Assembly: GCF_041468085.1 (NCBI RefSeq)
Contig: NZ_CP121017.1
Location: forward strand, 1,839,501 to 1,903,500
Direction of reading: 5' to 3'
Length of the DNA stretch: 64,000 nt
Source of the DNA: Tistrella mobilis
Lineage (GTDB): Bacteria > Pseudomonadota > Alphaproteobacteria > Tistrellales > Tistrellaceae
Part shown: one piece after another, positions 8,562-17,800 of the stretch
How positions within the stretch are numbered: the stretch's first letter is position 1
How the letters are laid out: every line of letters starts with the position of its first letter
The notes under the pieces: generated by a model
Databases searched by the model: none
Seen by the model: only the letters and a program-made list of their open reading frames with translations
Told to the model about the DNA's origin: nothing
Program-made: the position numbers and the translations under genes

Positions 8562-9584
8562 TCAGTAGACCAGGACGTCGTCGCCCTTGCCGTCGGCAAT
8601 GACGATTTCGCCCTTGTCGGCCAGGTCCTTGGCGACCATCACCATATAGGCCTGTGCCTCGTCGACGTCGCGGAGCCTGACCGGGCCCATCGCGGCCATG
8701 TCTTCGCGCAGCATCTTGCCGGCACGTTCCGACATGTTCTGGACGAACAGCTCGCGGATCTTTTCCGAGGCGCCCTTCAGCGCCAGCGCCAGCTTGTCCT
8801 TGTCGACGACGCGCAGCACCGTCTGCACGCCGGTGGGGGCCAGATTGCCCAGATCCTCAAACGTGAACATGAGCGAGCGGATCTTCTCGGCCGAATCCTT
8901 GTTGCGACCTTCCAGCGCATCCAGGAAGCGGGACTCGGCCTGACGGTCGAGATTGTTGAAGATCTCGGCCATCATCTCGTGGGCGTCGCGGCGGCTGGTC
9001 CGGGCCAGGTTGCTCATGAACTCGGCCCTGAGCGTGCGCTCGACGCCGTCGAGCACCTCTTTCTGAACCGGCTCCATGCGCAGCATGCGCATCACCACTT
9101 CCATGGCGAAATCATCGGGCAGGGCGGCCAGGATCCGGGCGCTGTGTTCGGGCCGGACCTTGGAGAGCACCACCGCCACGGTCTGCGGATATTCGTTCTT
9201 CAGGTAATTGGCCAGGATCTGCTCGTTCACATTGCCGAGCTTGTCCCACATGGTGCGACCCGCGGGACCGCGGATCTCTTCCATGATCGCCTCGATCCGC
9301 TCCTTCTCAAGCCCTGAGGCCAGAAGCAGGCGCTCGGTGGTCTCGAACGTGCCGACCAGGGTGGAGGTGGACGAGATCTGCTCGGCGAAATCGACCAGCA
9401 GCCCCTCGACCATCTCGGACGAGACCTTGCCGAGCGAGGCCATCACCTGCGAGATCTCGCGGATCTCGTCGTCCTCCATCATGCGGAAGAGCTTGGCGGC
9501 ATATTCATCGCCCAGCGCCAGCAGCAGGATGGCGGCTTTTTCGGGGCCGCCCAGCCCCCGGAGTTCACTCTTGCCACGTGCCAT
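8562..9584 (-). CDS. fliG: FliG, flagellar rotor/switch protein
   Basis: FliG couples stator ion flow to rotation and anchors the C-ring to the FliF MS-ring. The 340-residue protein has the usual three armadillo-like parts: an N-terminal FliF-binding domain starting after [16 protein letters not shown], the middle domain with [19 protein letters not shown], and the C-terminal torque domain with MFTFEDL and the charged helix after [12 protein letters not shown]. Its start is 6 bp after the fliF stop, implying coupling. Identification is secure. Confidence 0.96.
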   Translation of the reverse strand: MARGKSELRGLGGPEKAAILLLALGDEYAAKLFRMMEDDEIREISQVMASLGKVSSEMVEGLLVDFAEQISSTSTLVGTFETTERLLLASGLEKERIEAIMEEIRGPAGRTMWDKLGNVNEQILANYLKNEYPQTVAVVLSKVRPEHSARILAALPDDFAMEVVMRMLRMEPVQKEVLDGVERTLRAEFMSNLARTSRRDAHEMMAEIFNNLDRQAESRFLDALEGRNKDSAEKIRSLMFTFEDLGNLAPTGVQTVLRVVDKDKLALALKGASEKIRELFVQNMSERAGKMLREDMAAMGPVRLRDVDEAQAYMVMVAKDLADKGEIVIADGKGDDVLVY

Positions 9585-9590
9585 GGAGGC

Positions 9591-11297
9591 TCAATCCTCT
9601 TCCCGGATCCACGAGCGGATCACGGCCAGTGCTTCTTCGGGATGGCGGTCGACGATTTCGGCGATCTTGCGGATCGAGGACTGCCGCACCCGGCCCTCGA
9701 CCTGGCTGATGTCGATCATCGCCTCGCTGCTTTCGATCGCGGCGGCCAGCGCCCGTTCGGCGGTGGGGCCGGCCAGAGCCGGAACCGGGCTGCCGTCGGG
9801 GCCGGGCAGGGCGGCCATGGGCGTGCCGTCGGGGCCGGTGATCATGGTCACGCCGCCCACGCCCGCCATGCCGCCGGCACCGGCGCCCGCACCGGCGGGC
9901 TGCGGGCCCAGCCGGCCGACCAGCGGCCGCAGCACCAGCAGGATGACCAGCAGCGCCACGATCGCCAGCACCACCATTTCGGCGATGCGCATATAGTCGC
10001 TGGTCCCAAGGCCCAGCAGCCCCGTATCGGTCACGGCTTCCTGGCTGCGGGCAAAGGGCAGGTTCACCACCTCGATCCGGTCGCCGCGCTCGTCGTCGGC
10101 ACCGACGGCCGAGCGCACCAGCTGGGTCAGGCGTTCCATCTCGTCGGCGGCGCGGGGCTGATAGGTCTGGGTGCCGTCGTCGGCAGTCACATAGGTACCG
10201 TCCACCAGCACCGCGACCGACAGGCGCTTGATCGCCCCGCCCTCGCGGATCTCGTTGCGCACGGTGCGCGAGATCTCGTAATTGACCGTCTGGCCGTCGC
10301 GGTTGGACTGCGTGCGGTTGCCGCCGGCTCCCTGGCCCTGCTGGGCGTCGGGGATGTTGTTGGCGGCAGTGACCGCGTCGTCGCCGGCTTCGGTCGACAG
10401 TTCGTTTTCGCGATTCACCTGGCGCGAGCGGATGACCTGGCCGTCGGGGTCGAAGGTCTCCTGCGAGATGGTGACCCGGTTGTGGTCGATTTCGGCATGG
10501 ACTTCGACCTGCACCCGGCCGGGGCCGACCGATTCCTCGATCAGACGGGTGACCTGGGCACGCAGCTGGCTTTCGACGTTCTGGCGGGTCTCTTCGGCGG
10601 CGGTGAGGGCAGCGCCCGGCGCGCCTTCGGTGCCGCCGTCGCCGCGGGCGAGCAGGGTGCCGCGATCATCCGCGATCGCCACCCGTTCCGGCCGCAGCCC
10701 CGGCACCGCGGCCGCGACCAGCTGCTGGATGGCCCGCACCTGGCCCTGGGTCAGGCTGCGGCCACCCTTGGGGCTGACCACGATCGAGGCGGTGGGTTCG
10801 GCCTGATTGCGGGAGAACAGCTCCCGCCGCGGCAGCACGATGTGGACCCGTGCGGCCGACACCGCATCGATGGTCATGATCGTGCGCTGCAGTTCGCCTT
10901 CCAGCGCGCGGACCAGGTTGACGTTCTGGGCAAAATCGGTGGTGCCGAGGCCTTCGGAGCGGTCGAAGATTTCGTAGCCGATCGACCCGCCCTTGGGCAG
11001 GCCACCTTCGGCCAGGGTGAGGCGCAGACGGGGAATCTGGTCCTGCGGCACCATGATCCGGCGGCCGTCGGGGCTGAGCGTATAGGGCACGCCCGCCTGT
11101 TCCAGCTCGGCCACGACCGAGGCCGCATCTGCGGTGTCGAGGTCGCCATAGAGCAGGCCCATGGTCGGGCTGCCCAGCCGGGTGGCCAGGAAGACCGCGA
11201 AGATCAGCAGACCGCCCGCCACGGCACCCAGTGCCGCAAGCCGTGCCGGCCCCAATCCTTTCAGTGCCTGCATCCAGGCCTTCAGCGTATCCGCCAT
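9591..11297 (-). CDS. fliF: FliF, flagellar MS-ring protein
   Basis: FliF forms the membrane MS-ring that seeds flagellum assembly. With the ATG at 11297 the product is 568 residues, the family norm. An in-frame start further upstream at 11453 would add an unconserved Arg/Cys-rich leader. The N-terminal helix (LAALGAVAGGLLIFAVFLAT) is followed by the YscJ/FliF ring-building domains with GLLYGDLD and SAARVHIVLPRRELFSRNQ. A large periplasmic region and a second helix (EMVVLAIVALLVILLVL) precede the cytoplasmic tail that binds FliG. It is the first gene of its operon. Confidence 0.96.
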   Translation of the reverse strand: MADTLKAWMQALKGLGPARLAALGAVAGGLLIFAVFLATRLGSPTMGLLYGDLDTADAASVVAELEQAGVPYTLSPDGRRIMVPQDQIPRLRLTLAEGGLPKGGSIGYEIFDRSEGLGTTDFAQNVNLVRALEGELQRTIMTIDAVSAARVHIVLPRRELFSRNQAEPTASIVVSPKGGRSLTQGQVRAIQQLVAAAVPGLRPERVAIADDRGTLLARGDGGTEGAPGAALTAAEETRQNVESQLRAQVTRLIEESVGPGRVQVEVHAEIDHNRVTISQETFDPDGQVIRSRQVNRENELSTEAGDDAVTAANNIPDAQQGQGAGGNRTQSNRDGQTVNYEISRTVRNEIREGGAIKRLSVAVLVDGTYVTADDGTQTYQPRAADEMERLTQLVRSAVGADDERGDRIEVVNLPFARSQEAVTDTGLLGLGTSDYMRIAEMVVLAIVALLVILLVLRPLVGRLGPQPAGAGAGAGGMAGVGGVTMITGPDGTPMAALPGPDGSPVPALAGPTAERALAAAIESSEAMIDISQVEGRVRQSSIRKIAEIVDRHPEEALAVIRSWIREED

Positions 11298-11481
11298 GAG
11301 ACCCGTTCCACTCCGTCTCGCAATGCCCCGACCGGGGCGCCCGACGATTCTTCCGGCCCGACGATCCGTCTTCGCCCGACACCTCTCTTCGCACGACGCC
11401 CGATCCCCGTCCAGGGATCGGCACGCACGAAAAAGCCGGGCGATGCATGGCACCGCCCACCCCTGTTTACGCGATCTTTGG

Positions 11482-11497
11482 TGAACAGAAGGTTAAC
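11482..11497. promoter_or_regulatory. CtrA-like site upstream of fliF
   Basis: TGAA-CAGAAGG-TTAA-C differs from the CtrA consensus TTAA-N7-TTAA by one base and abuts the palindrome pair. CtrA control of early flagellar operons is established in Caulobacter; its use here is inferred. Confidence 0.4.
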
Positions 11498-11498
11498 G

Positions 11499-11535
11499 CC
11501 CGGCAGATTTTGCCGGGTGGGCGGCAAAAATTTCC
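11499..11535. promoter_or_regulatory. Paired palindromic sites upstream of fliF
   Basis: CCCGGCA (11499-11505) and TGCCGGG (11511-11517) form a perfect inverted repeat around GATTT. The same 5-bp centre and arms occur at 378-398. A weaker copy, GGCA-AAAAT-TTCC, occupies 11523-11535, centred 21 bp further on. This looks like a pair of dimer-binding sites for one regulator, with FlbD the best candidate. Confidence 0.55.
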
Positions 11536-11590
11536 GCCCGGATCATACTGTGGTTCAACGCATTGGCAATGTCTTGTTTTTGGAAAAAAT

Positions 11591-11605
11591 GCAAGGAATG
11601 CGCCG
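11591..11605 (-). promoter_or_regulatory. Possible sigma-54 promoter for the fliF operon
   Basis: On the minus strand the sequence has GG-N10-GC with a perfect TTGCA -12 element, but the -24 element (CGGCGCA) is imperfect. The leader to fliF would be about 280 bases, with the palindromes lying downstream of the start point. This is only a candidate. Confidence 0.25.
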
Positions 11606-11709
11606 ATAATCTGTACCGGAGCGGCGCTCTCTCCCGACGGTGTCGTGGGGCTCGCCGGGGATCAATATCTTAACGAAAGGTAAGCAGTCGCCGCGGCGGC
11701 CGGGGCGGA

Positions 11710-12039
11710 TCAACCCTTGCGTCCGCGACGGGAACGGCTGGCGATCAGCCGGCTGGCATCGGCACCATGGGCCTGGCGCCAGCTTTCGAACTCTTCGAGG
11801 CTGAGGGCATAGCGGCGGCAGACATCGTCGAGGGCCGCGGCACCGGCCATGACCGCCGCCACGACCTCGATCTTCCGTCGGGCGACCCACCGCACCCCGT
11901 TGCCGGGCGGCAGATCGAAGCGCAGCGCTGCCGATCGCTTCGGCCGGGTCGGCTTCTCCGGCAGGGCAACGACGTTACCGTCGGCGGTGTCGGGAATATC
12001 GGGCGCTGGCGATACCAGCTTCAGCCTGGGCGTGGTCAT
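11710..12039 (-). CDS. sciP: SciP-like CtrA inhibitor (DUF1153)
   Basis: The core LPPGNGVRWVARRKIEVVAA, with VCRRYALSLEEFESWRQA, is the DUF1153 helix-turn-helix signature of SciP. In Caulobacter SciP binds DNA and CtrA to block CtrA-activated genes, including flagellar ones. The start at 12039 (MTTPRLKLVSPAP, 109 residues) is preferred to an upstream start at 12162 because the extra residues are basic and look untranslated, though no clear Shine-Dalgarno sequence is seen. It has a longer N-terminal tail than typical 90-residue family members. It lies alone between the fliF and fliK-flgD-flgE units. Confidence 0.85.
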   Translation of the reverse strand: MTTPRLKLVSPAPDIPDTADGNVVALPEKPTRPKRSAALRFDLPPGNGVRWVARRKIEVVAAVMAGAAALDDVCRRYALSLEEFESWRQAHGADASRLIASRSRRGRKG

Positions 12040-12124
12040 CGGAAGGACGGTCTCGCAACGGTTGCGGGGCAAGGGGCGACGTCGCCCGAACGCCCGACAC
12101 GGATCCGATGCTAGTCCGATGTGT

Positions 12125-12139
12125 TTAACAAAATCTGAA
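12125..12139. promoter_or_regulatory. CtrA-like site upstream of sciP
   Basis: TTAA-CAAAATC-TGAA is one base away from TTAA-N7-TTAA and lies about 90 bp before the sciP start. CtrA activates sciP in Caulobacter, so the placement is meaningful, but one short degenerate match is weak evidence. Confidence 0.35.
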
Positions 12140-12154
12140 GGCCGCGGAACAACG

Positions 12155-12204
12155 CCGGGCACCGCCTCCCGTCCCCCTTGCGGGGTGAGGACGGCGGTGC
12201 CCGG
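12155..12204 (-). terminator. Hairpin after flgE
   Basis: CCGGGCACCGCC (12155-12166) pairs perfectly with GGCGGTGCCCGG (12193-12204), and a smaller CCCC/GGGG hairpin sits in the loop. It is 26 bp beyond the flgE stop. No clear U-run follows, so it may be a weak terminator or a 3' protective structure. Confidence 0.5.
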
Positions 12205-12230
12205 TACCGAGAGCGTCTGCGTCCGCGGGA

Positions 12231-13928
12231 TCAGCGCTTGGTGTTGATGATTTCCTGCAGCATTTCGTCGGCCGTGGTGATGATCTTCGAACTGGCCGAG
12301 TAGGCGCGCTGGGTGATGATCATGTCGGTGAATTCCGACGCCAGGTCGACGTTCGATGCTTCAAGCGACGACGGCGAGATCAGCCCGGCACCGCTCTGCC
12401 CCGATTCTCGCAGGTTGAAATTGCCCGATTTGTCGGTCTGGGCAAAGACATTGCCGGTGCGCTCCTGCAGGTTCTGCGGGCTGGCAAAGGTCGCGATCGG
12501 CAGTTTGTAGAGCTGCTTCTGTTCGCCATTGCTGAACGAGGCGACCACGAAGCCGTCGGCATCGATCTTAACCTCGGTCAACTCGCCCGAAGAGGCGCCG
12601 TTCTGGCTGAGATCACGGACCTCGTAGTCACCGGCATACTGGCGCAGGCCATCTGCCTGGCCGGTGCCAAGCGGGCCGGCGGTGCCCCAGTCGGGGGTGA
12701 TATCCGACGAGCCTGCGCCGGCCGCCCAGTCGATATGCAGTGCATTGGTCAGCGAGGGCGAGACCGTGTTCAGTGTGCCGTCGGAATTGAAGGTGACGAC
12801 ACCGGCGGCGATCTGACCCGCGGGCGTCGGCGCGGTGGTGATGATGTCGTTCTTGTCGACGGCGTTGATTTCCACCGCCCACTCGTTGTTGCCGACCTTC
12901 AGGAAGTTGACCATCAGATCATGGCCGCGCCCCTGTCCGTCATAGACGCGCACAGAGCGGCTGAAATCCGAAGCAACGGCGCCGGAGCTCATGTTGAGCG
13001 CGCTGTTGGCGGCATCATAGGTCGCCGGAGAGGCAGTCACGTCGAGGCTGAGGGCGCCGGTCGCCGCCGCGCCCGAAACCGTCAGCGGACGGCGCGGATC
13101 ATAGGCCGAGATCGAGATCGTGCCGGCAGTGGCGGTGCCGCCCAGCTCGGCGACGAAATTGCCGGTACCTTCCACCAGATCGGCCAGCTCGGCCAGGGTG
13201 GAGAACTGGCCCGCACCCGTGCCGGCCGTGAAGGTGACCGTGTTCACCCCGTCCGACAGGGTGATCGTATCGCCGGCGGTGACGACACCGGCGGCGATCA
13301 GATCGTCGGAGGTGGAAACGCCCGAGGTCGGGGCGCTGGTCGAGGTGGCACCGGTATAGGTGGTCTCGTTGGTGTTGAGGTTCACCGCGACGGTCATCTC
13401 GGTGGTCGCGACAGCCGTGCCGCTGATCTGCCCGACATTCACCGTCTCCAGGCTTGAAATATCGGCCGAGGAGGTGGTGTTGGTCACGTTGCCCGCTTCG
13501 CCCGGCAGGCGACCGGCCGAATCGAGCGGCCAGCCCTGCAGGTAGAAGCCGGCGGCATTGCGCAGATAGCCCTGCTCGTCGGGCACGAAAGATCCGGCGC
13601 GGGTATAGAGCACCTCGTTGGTGCCCGTGGCCTTGCCTTCGACGACAAAGAAGCCGTCACCGGAAATCGCCACGTCCAGGCCGGAGGTCGTTCCCTGAAC
13701 CAGACCCTGCTGGTCGATCAGCTGCTGGACACTGGCGCGGACACCACCCGGCGCGTAAAACGACTTCGAGCCACTATCGGTCACGAGCGTCTGGAAATTG
13801 GTGTTCTTCGCCTTGTAGCCGACGGTGTTGACGTTGGCGATGTTGTCCGAGATGACGCCCATCGCCGTGCTCTGGGCACCCAGGCCCGAGACACCGGAAT
13901 AGAGCGAGCCGTAGAGACCGAAGCTCAT
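12231..13928 (-). CDS. flgE: FlgE, flagellar hook protein
   Basis: FlgE polymerises into the hook. The ATG at 13928 (MSFGLYGSLYSGVSGLGAQS) is used rather than an in-frame GTG at 13937 because GAGGAG lies nine bases before the ATG and would abut the GTG. The 565-residue product has the rod/hook N-terminal signature (ISDNIANVNTVGYKAKNTNF), GDGFFVV, a large Thr/Ala/Ser-rich middle domain that is the variable exposed part of the hook, and the conserved end (SNVDLASEFTDMIITQRAYS). It is longer than the roughly 400 residues of enteric FlgE, which is common in alphaproteobacteria. Confidence 0.95.
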   Translation of the reverse strand: MSFGLYGSLYSGVSGLGAQSTAMGVISDNIANVNTVGYKAKNTNFQTLVTDSGSKSFYAPGGVRASVQQLIDQQGLVQGTTSGLDVAISGDGFFVVEGKATGTNEVLYTRAGSFVPDEQGYLRNAAGFYLQGWPLDSAGRLPGEAGNVTNTTSSADISSLETVNVGQISGTAVATTEMTVAVNLNTNETTYTGATSTSAPTSGVSTSDDLIAAGVVTAGDTITLSDGVNTVTFTAGTGAGQFSTLAELADLVEGTGNFVAELGGTATAGTISISAYDPRRPLTVSGAAATGALSLDVTASPATYDAANSALNMSSGAVASDFSRSVRVYDGQGRGHDLMVNFLKVGNNEWAVEINAVDKNDIITTAPTPAGQIAAGVVTFNSDGTLNTVSPSLTNALHIDWAAGAGSSDITPDWGTAGPLGTGQADGLRQYAGDYEVRDLSQNGASSGELTEVKIDADGFVVASFSNGEQKQLYKLPIATFASPQNLQERTGNVFAQTDKSGNFNLRESGQSGAGLISPSSLEASNVDLASEFTDMIITQRAYSASSKIITTADEMLQEIINTKR

Positions 13929-14096
13929 CAGGGGCACTCCTCAATCATGGGGGCGGGGCACGTCCGCCCGCCTGATTCTGACTTTCAGGCCGGGACCTCT
14001 GGTCCGCCGGCCGATGGTTCTGGCAGATTGCCGTCCTGGCCATCCGCCCAAGCTCTGAAGATCGGCGCGGGGTGGCGCCGCCTCTTCCCGGGATCT

Positions 14097-14876
14097 TTAA
14101 GCCGCGGCCGCTTCCTGAGCCGCGAGAAGTGTCGACTGGTCGATGAGACCGGAATTGTAGAGCTGCTGGAGGGTCTTCAGCGTGGCCTCGGTCTCGCTGG
14201 TCGCGGTCGAGGCGTCGCGAATGCCGGTCACCTCCGAAAGCGGGATCTCGACCCCGTTCACGTCCAGAACGATCTTGCCGTCGGTGATGCCCACGCCCTG
14301 CACGGTGCCGGTGATGGAGGTCGTGACCGCGATCGTCTTGCCGGTGGAGTCGAGCGCGGTGACGCTCATCCGGTACTGGCCGTCTTCCAGCAGGTTGCCC
14401 TCGCTGTCCTTGCCGTCCCATTCGTAGTTGTGCACGCCTGCCGTGGTCTCGCCCGATTCGGACCGGACCACCTTGCCGCTTTCGTCGATGATGTTGACCG
14501 TCACCTTCTCGGCGTTCTGGGGCAGGCGGTAATGGTAACTGGCGCTGCCGTCGGTCATCTGGATCGTGTCGCCATTGGCGTCGACGACCTTGCCGATATA
14601 CGAGGCGGCGTTCGCCACCTGCTGGCCTTCCGACAGCGAGATCAGGCTCTCCAGATTGCTGTTCGACTGGACGAGCTGCTCGGTCTGCGTGAACAGAACC
14701 AGCTGGTTGGTGAATTCATTGGTGTCGAGCGGGTTGGTCGGATCCTGGTTCTTGAGCTGCGTGGTGAGCAGCGTCAGGAACTGATCGAAATCGTCGGCGA
14801 GTTTGTTGCCGGCGAGGGTCGACTTCGCCGTCGTTGCGGTGGTTGTTGCCGTATTCGTGACGGAGCTGGTCGCCAT
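14097..14876 (-). CDS. flgD: FlgD, hook assembly scaffold
   Basis: FlgD caps the growing hook. The 259-residue protein starts with a Thr/Ala-rich tail, then carries the family signature DQFLTLLTTQLKNQDPTNPL and FTNQLVLFTQTEQLVQ near residues 28-70. A tudor-like/FnIII region with YEWDGKDSEGNLLEDGQY follows. It sits between fliK and flgE with a 22-bp gap to fliK, the normal gene set for hook formation. Confidence 0.95.
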   Translation of the reverse strand: MATSSVTNTATTTATTAKSTLAGNKLADDFDQFLTLLTTQLKNQDPTNPLDTNEFTNQLVLFTQTEQLVQSNSNLESLISLSEGQQVANAASYIGKVVDANGDTIQMTDGSASYHYRLPQNAEKVTVNIIDESGKVVRSESGETTAGVHNYEWDGKDSEGNLLEDGQYRMSVTALDSTGKTIAVTTSITGTVQGVGITDGKIVLDVNGVEIPLSEVTGIRDASTATSETEATLKTLQQLYNSGLIDQSTLLAAQEAAAA

Positions 14877-14898
14877 GATGTCCTCTGCTCCCCTCGCC

Positions 14899-17800
14899 TC
14901 AGATCCGCATGTCGACGCGGCGGCCGTCGATCATGGCCACCTGGTCCGCCGCCAGGCCGTTCAGACTTCCGATCCCGGCCAGCGGGTCGCGATCGGTATT
15001 CGTGTCGCGGTCGCGGCGCGGGGCCCCGTTGCCGCGGCGGTCGCCGTCACCGGCCATTCCACCGGACCCCTGGCCTGCAAAGCCCTGGCCGCCAAAGCCC
15101 TGGCCCTGCTGTCCCTGCTGCCCCGCCATCTGCTGCCCCCCCGCCTGGCCGGCCAGGGAACGATCGACGTCGTAGCGCAGCGAACCCGGCTCGATACGGA
15201 ACCCGGCCTGGGTAAGGCTGCGTTCCAGATCGCGTGCGTCGGCGGCGAGGGCATCGACGGCTTCCGGCTTTTCGGCCGAGAAACGGGCACTGATCCGGCC
15301 CTGGGCGTCGATCTTCATTTCGACCCGGACCCGGCCGAGATCGGCCGGCATCAGGGTCATCACGAAGTGGCTCTCACCACCTGTCAGAGGGGTGCCGCTC
15401 GTCAGAGCCGTATGCATGTGTTGTGCCACCTGCATCGCCGGCTTGCCCGGCAGGGCATCCTGCATCGGCAGTGACGGGGCCGATGCGGACGCAGCCGTCG
15501 CCTGGGGCGACCAGCCGCTACGGGTGGTGCCGGTTTCGGACAGCCCCATCACAGCGGCAGGGTCGCCGCCGGTCACTGCGGTCTGGCCGGCCTCGTCGAA
15601 CCAGGTCATCGCCGAAATGGCGGCGGCTCCGGCCGGAAGGGCCTGAATCTGCGCCTGCGCCCGGGACGTCGTGGCCTCGCGGGCAGGTTCTGCGGCGGCG
15701 GCGCGCGGTGCAGATGCCATGTCCGCCGCCGTCTGCCGGGCGCCGGCCTCGCCTGTCTGGCGGATGTTTGACGGCTGGACGGCGTCATCCGTCAGGGGCG
15801 CTGCATCGGGGGAACCGACTGCCGCCACCGCCGGCATGTCCGTGCGCGCGGCGGACAAATCCTGCCGGGGCGGAAGGTTCTGTCCCTCTGTGCGGGCATT
15901 TCCTGCCGGGGCGGCAGTTTCTGCCGCCGGGCCGGTTGCCGTGGCGGCAGCCATTGCCGTCTGCCGGACAGGAGCTGCCGGGGCATCGGTGCCGGACCGT
16001 CCTTCGGCCGCCTGTCCCGCCGTTCCGGCGGTGGGGGCAGCCTGAACGGTGTCGGCGCCCATGATCGCCCTTTCGGGCGCAGGGCCTGCAGGCGCGACCT
16101 GTCCGGCCGGGCCGGCTTCCGCCGCAGAAGCCGCCTGCGGGGCCGGGGCTGTCTGCGGTGCGGGGGTCGCTTCTGCTGCCGCTCCGGTGCGGCCGGCAGG
16201 GAAAACCTCGGTCGTGGCAGGTGTGGCGGCAGAAGGTCGGGCATCGCTCGTCTTCACCGTCTGCACGACCGCAGCCGGCTGAGCCGGCATGTCGACCTGA
16301 GGCCGTGCGCCCGGGCGTGCATCTGCAAGACCGCGCTGTTCAAAGGCCGCCCCGCCGCGGGGCGAAGCGCCGTCGGCCACCGGGGCGTCCTTTGTCGATG
16401 CAGCCGTCTTCGGCGCCCCCGTCATCGGGACATCGGCCGCGGGTGCATCGACCGTCGGCGCATCGACCATCGACCGACCGGTGGTCGGGCGGTCGACGGC
16501 CGGACGATCGGCCACCGGCGTCGCATCGGCACCAATCACGGGGGGGCTGGCGGTGGACGCCGTCGGCCGGAGGTTCCCGGTGTCGCGGGTTATCTCCACC
16601 TGGCGTGTGCCATCGGCTGCCGTGGTCGTCACCATAGCCGCTTCGGTCACCGCCGCCGTGGCCGGCCGGCGGGGGGCGCCGGTCTCTCCGGTATCAGCTG
16701 CTCGGGCGGGCGTGGCCGGCGCCGCTTCGATTGCGCCGTTGTGGCCTGCCGGCACTGCGGCCGTGTCGGTGTAGCCGGTGAAGGCTACGGTGCGGCCGGC
16801 AGGGCGCGCCAGCCCGACAGGCAGGTCCATCCGCCCCGTCGGGTCGCCGCCCGCAGTCTCCACCGCCCGGCCAGAGGTGGCGTGCTGCCGGGTGCGGGTG
16901 TTGGCCACGCCCTCACGGCCGGCCGGCATGGTGACCGCCAGAACGGTGTCGTCGCCCACAGGGGGATTGTCGAGTGCGGCCGAAACCGCCTCTTCGAAAC
17001 TGATCGCTCCCGGCACCGTGACGGTGACGGTCTGGTCCGCCCCCGGAATGTCGGGCATCGCAGGCGCCGCCGTGGAGGGCTGTGCCACACCTGCAACCAC
17101 GACCTCATCGGGTGTCAGCGTCATGGGGGCGGCTGCCGTGGCTGGCGCCGTCACCGGGCCGGAGGGAGGGGTAAACGCACCCGCCAGGGTGGTGGTCGGC
17201 TGAGAGCCGGCAAAGAGGGCTGCCGTCGTCGCCTCGGCATCGCCATCGGTCGCCGTGTCGCGCGGCGCCGGCGCGGTATCCACCCGTGCCGACCCGCCGG
17301 CTGCGTGAGGCACCGCCGGCGCGCTGTCCATACGAATGCGGGCGGTATCGATCACCGCTGCGGCCGCGGTGACGGCGCGGGCGGCAAGATCCCGGCCAAG
17401 GATCGGGGGCGCCGCCTCGGGGGCGGTATCGGCCGTTATACCCGTCGCCGTCTCTCCGCCGGCCTCCGTCTCTTCAGCCGTTTCGGCATTTACGGCCGTG
17501 CCCGTGTCCGTCACGGCGTCGGTCTCGGCAACGGCCCTCGTCTTCGCAGTCGTTTCCGTTTCAGCAGCCGTCTCTGTCCAGGCGCCGGCACCGATTGCCG
17601 ACAGCTTCCCTGCCACGGCAGCAATTGCCGGCATCGGCAAATCCTGCCGGGGGGAAACTGCCGGATTGGTGCTGTGACGCGGGGGCTCTGTCGTGGTCCC
17701 GGCACTCTCGGGCGCCTGCGGCGCGGTGCGGGTCCGCTCGGCTGCCGTGTCCTGCGCGAGCGGTGCCTGGCTTGCGGCCGGCTGACGGCTGGCGACGGTT

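Larger units (their letters stand above)
11298..11709. other. 412-bp regulatory region upstream of fliF
   Basis: No gene was found here. It holds a CtrA-like site (11482-11497), a pair of GGCA-N5-TKCC palindromes (11499-11535), an AT-rich stretch around 11560-11590 and a possible sigma-54 element (11591-11605). All lie between the end of sciP and the start of fliF, whose operon they most likely control. Confidence 0.6.

Noticed and set aside
11320-11333. GG-N10-GC element with TTGC directly before fliF
   Set aside because: A start point there would leave about 11 bases before the ATG and remove the ribosome binding site.
11562-11578. TTGGCAATGTCTTGTTT as a plus-strand sigma-54 promoter
   Set aside because: The GG to G(C/T) spacing is 9 instead of 10, the -12 GC is missing and no plus-strand gene follows.
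15600-17700. GGCAAATCCTGCCGG-like strings in fliK as further regulatory sites
   Set aside because: They encode the recurring RQDLP peptide in fliK and lie in coding sequence far from a promoter, so they are better explained as protein repeats.
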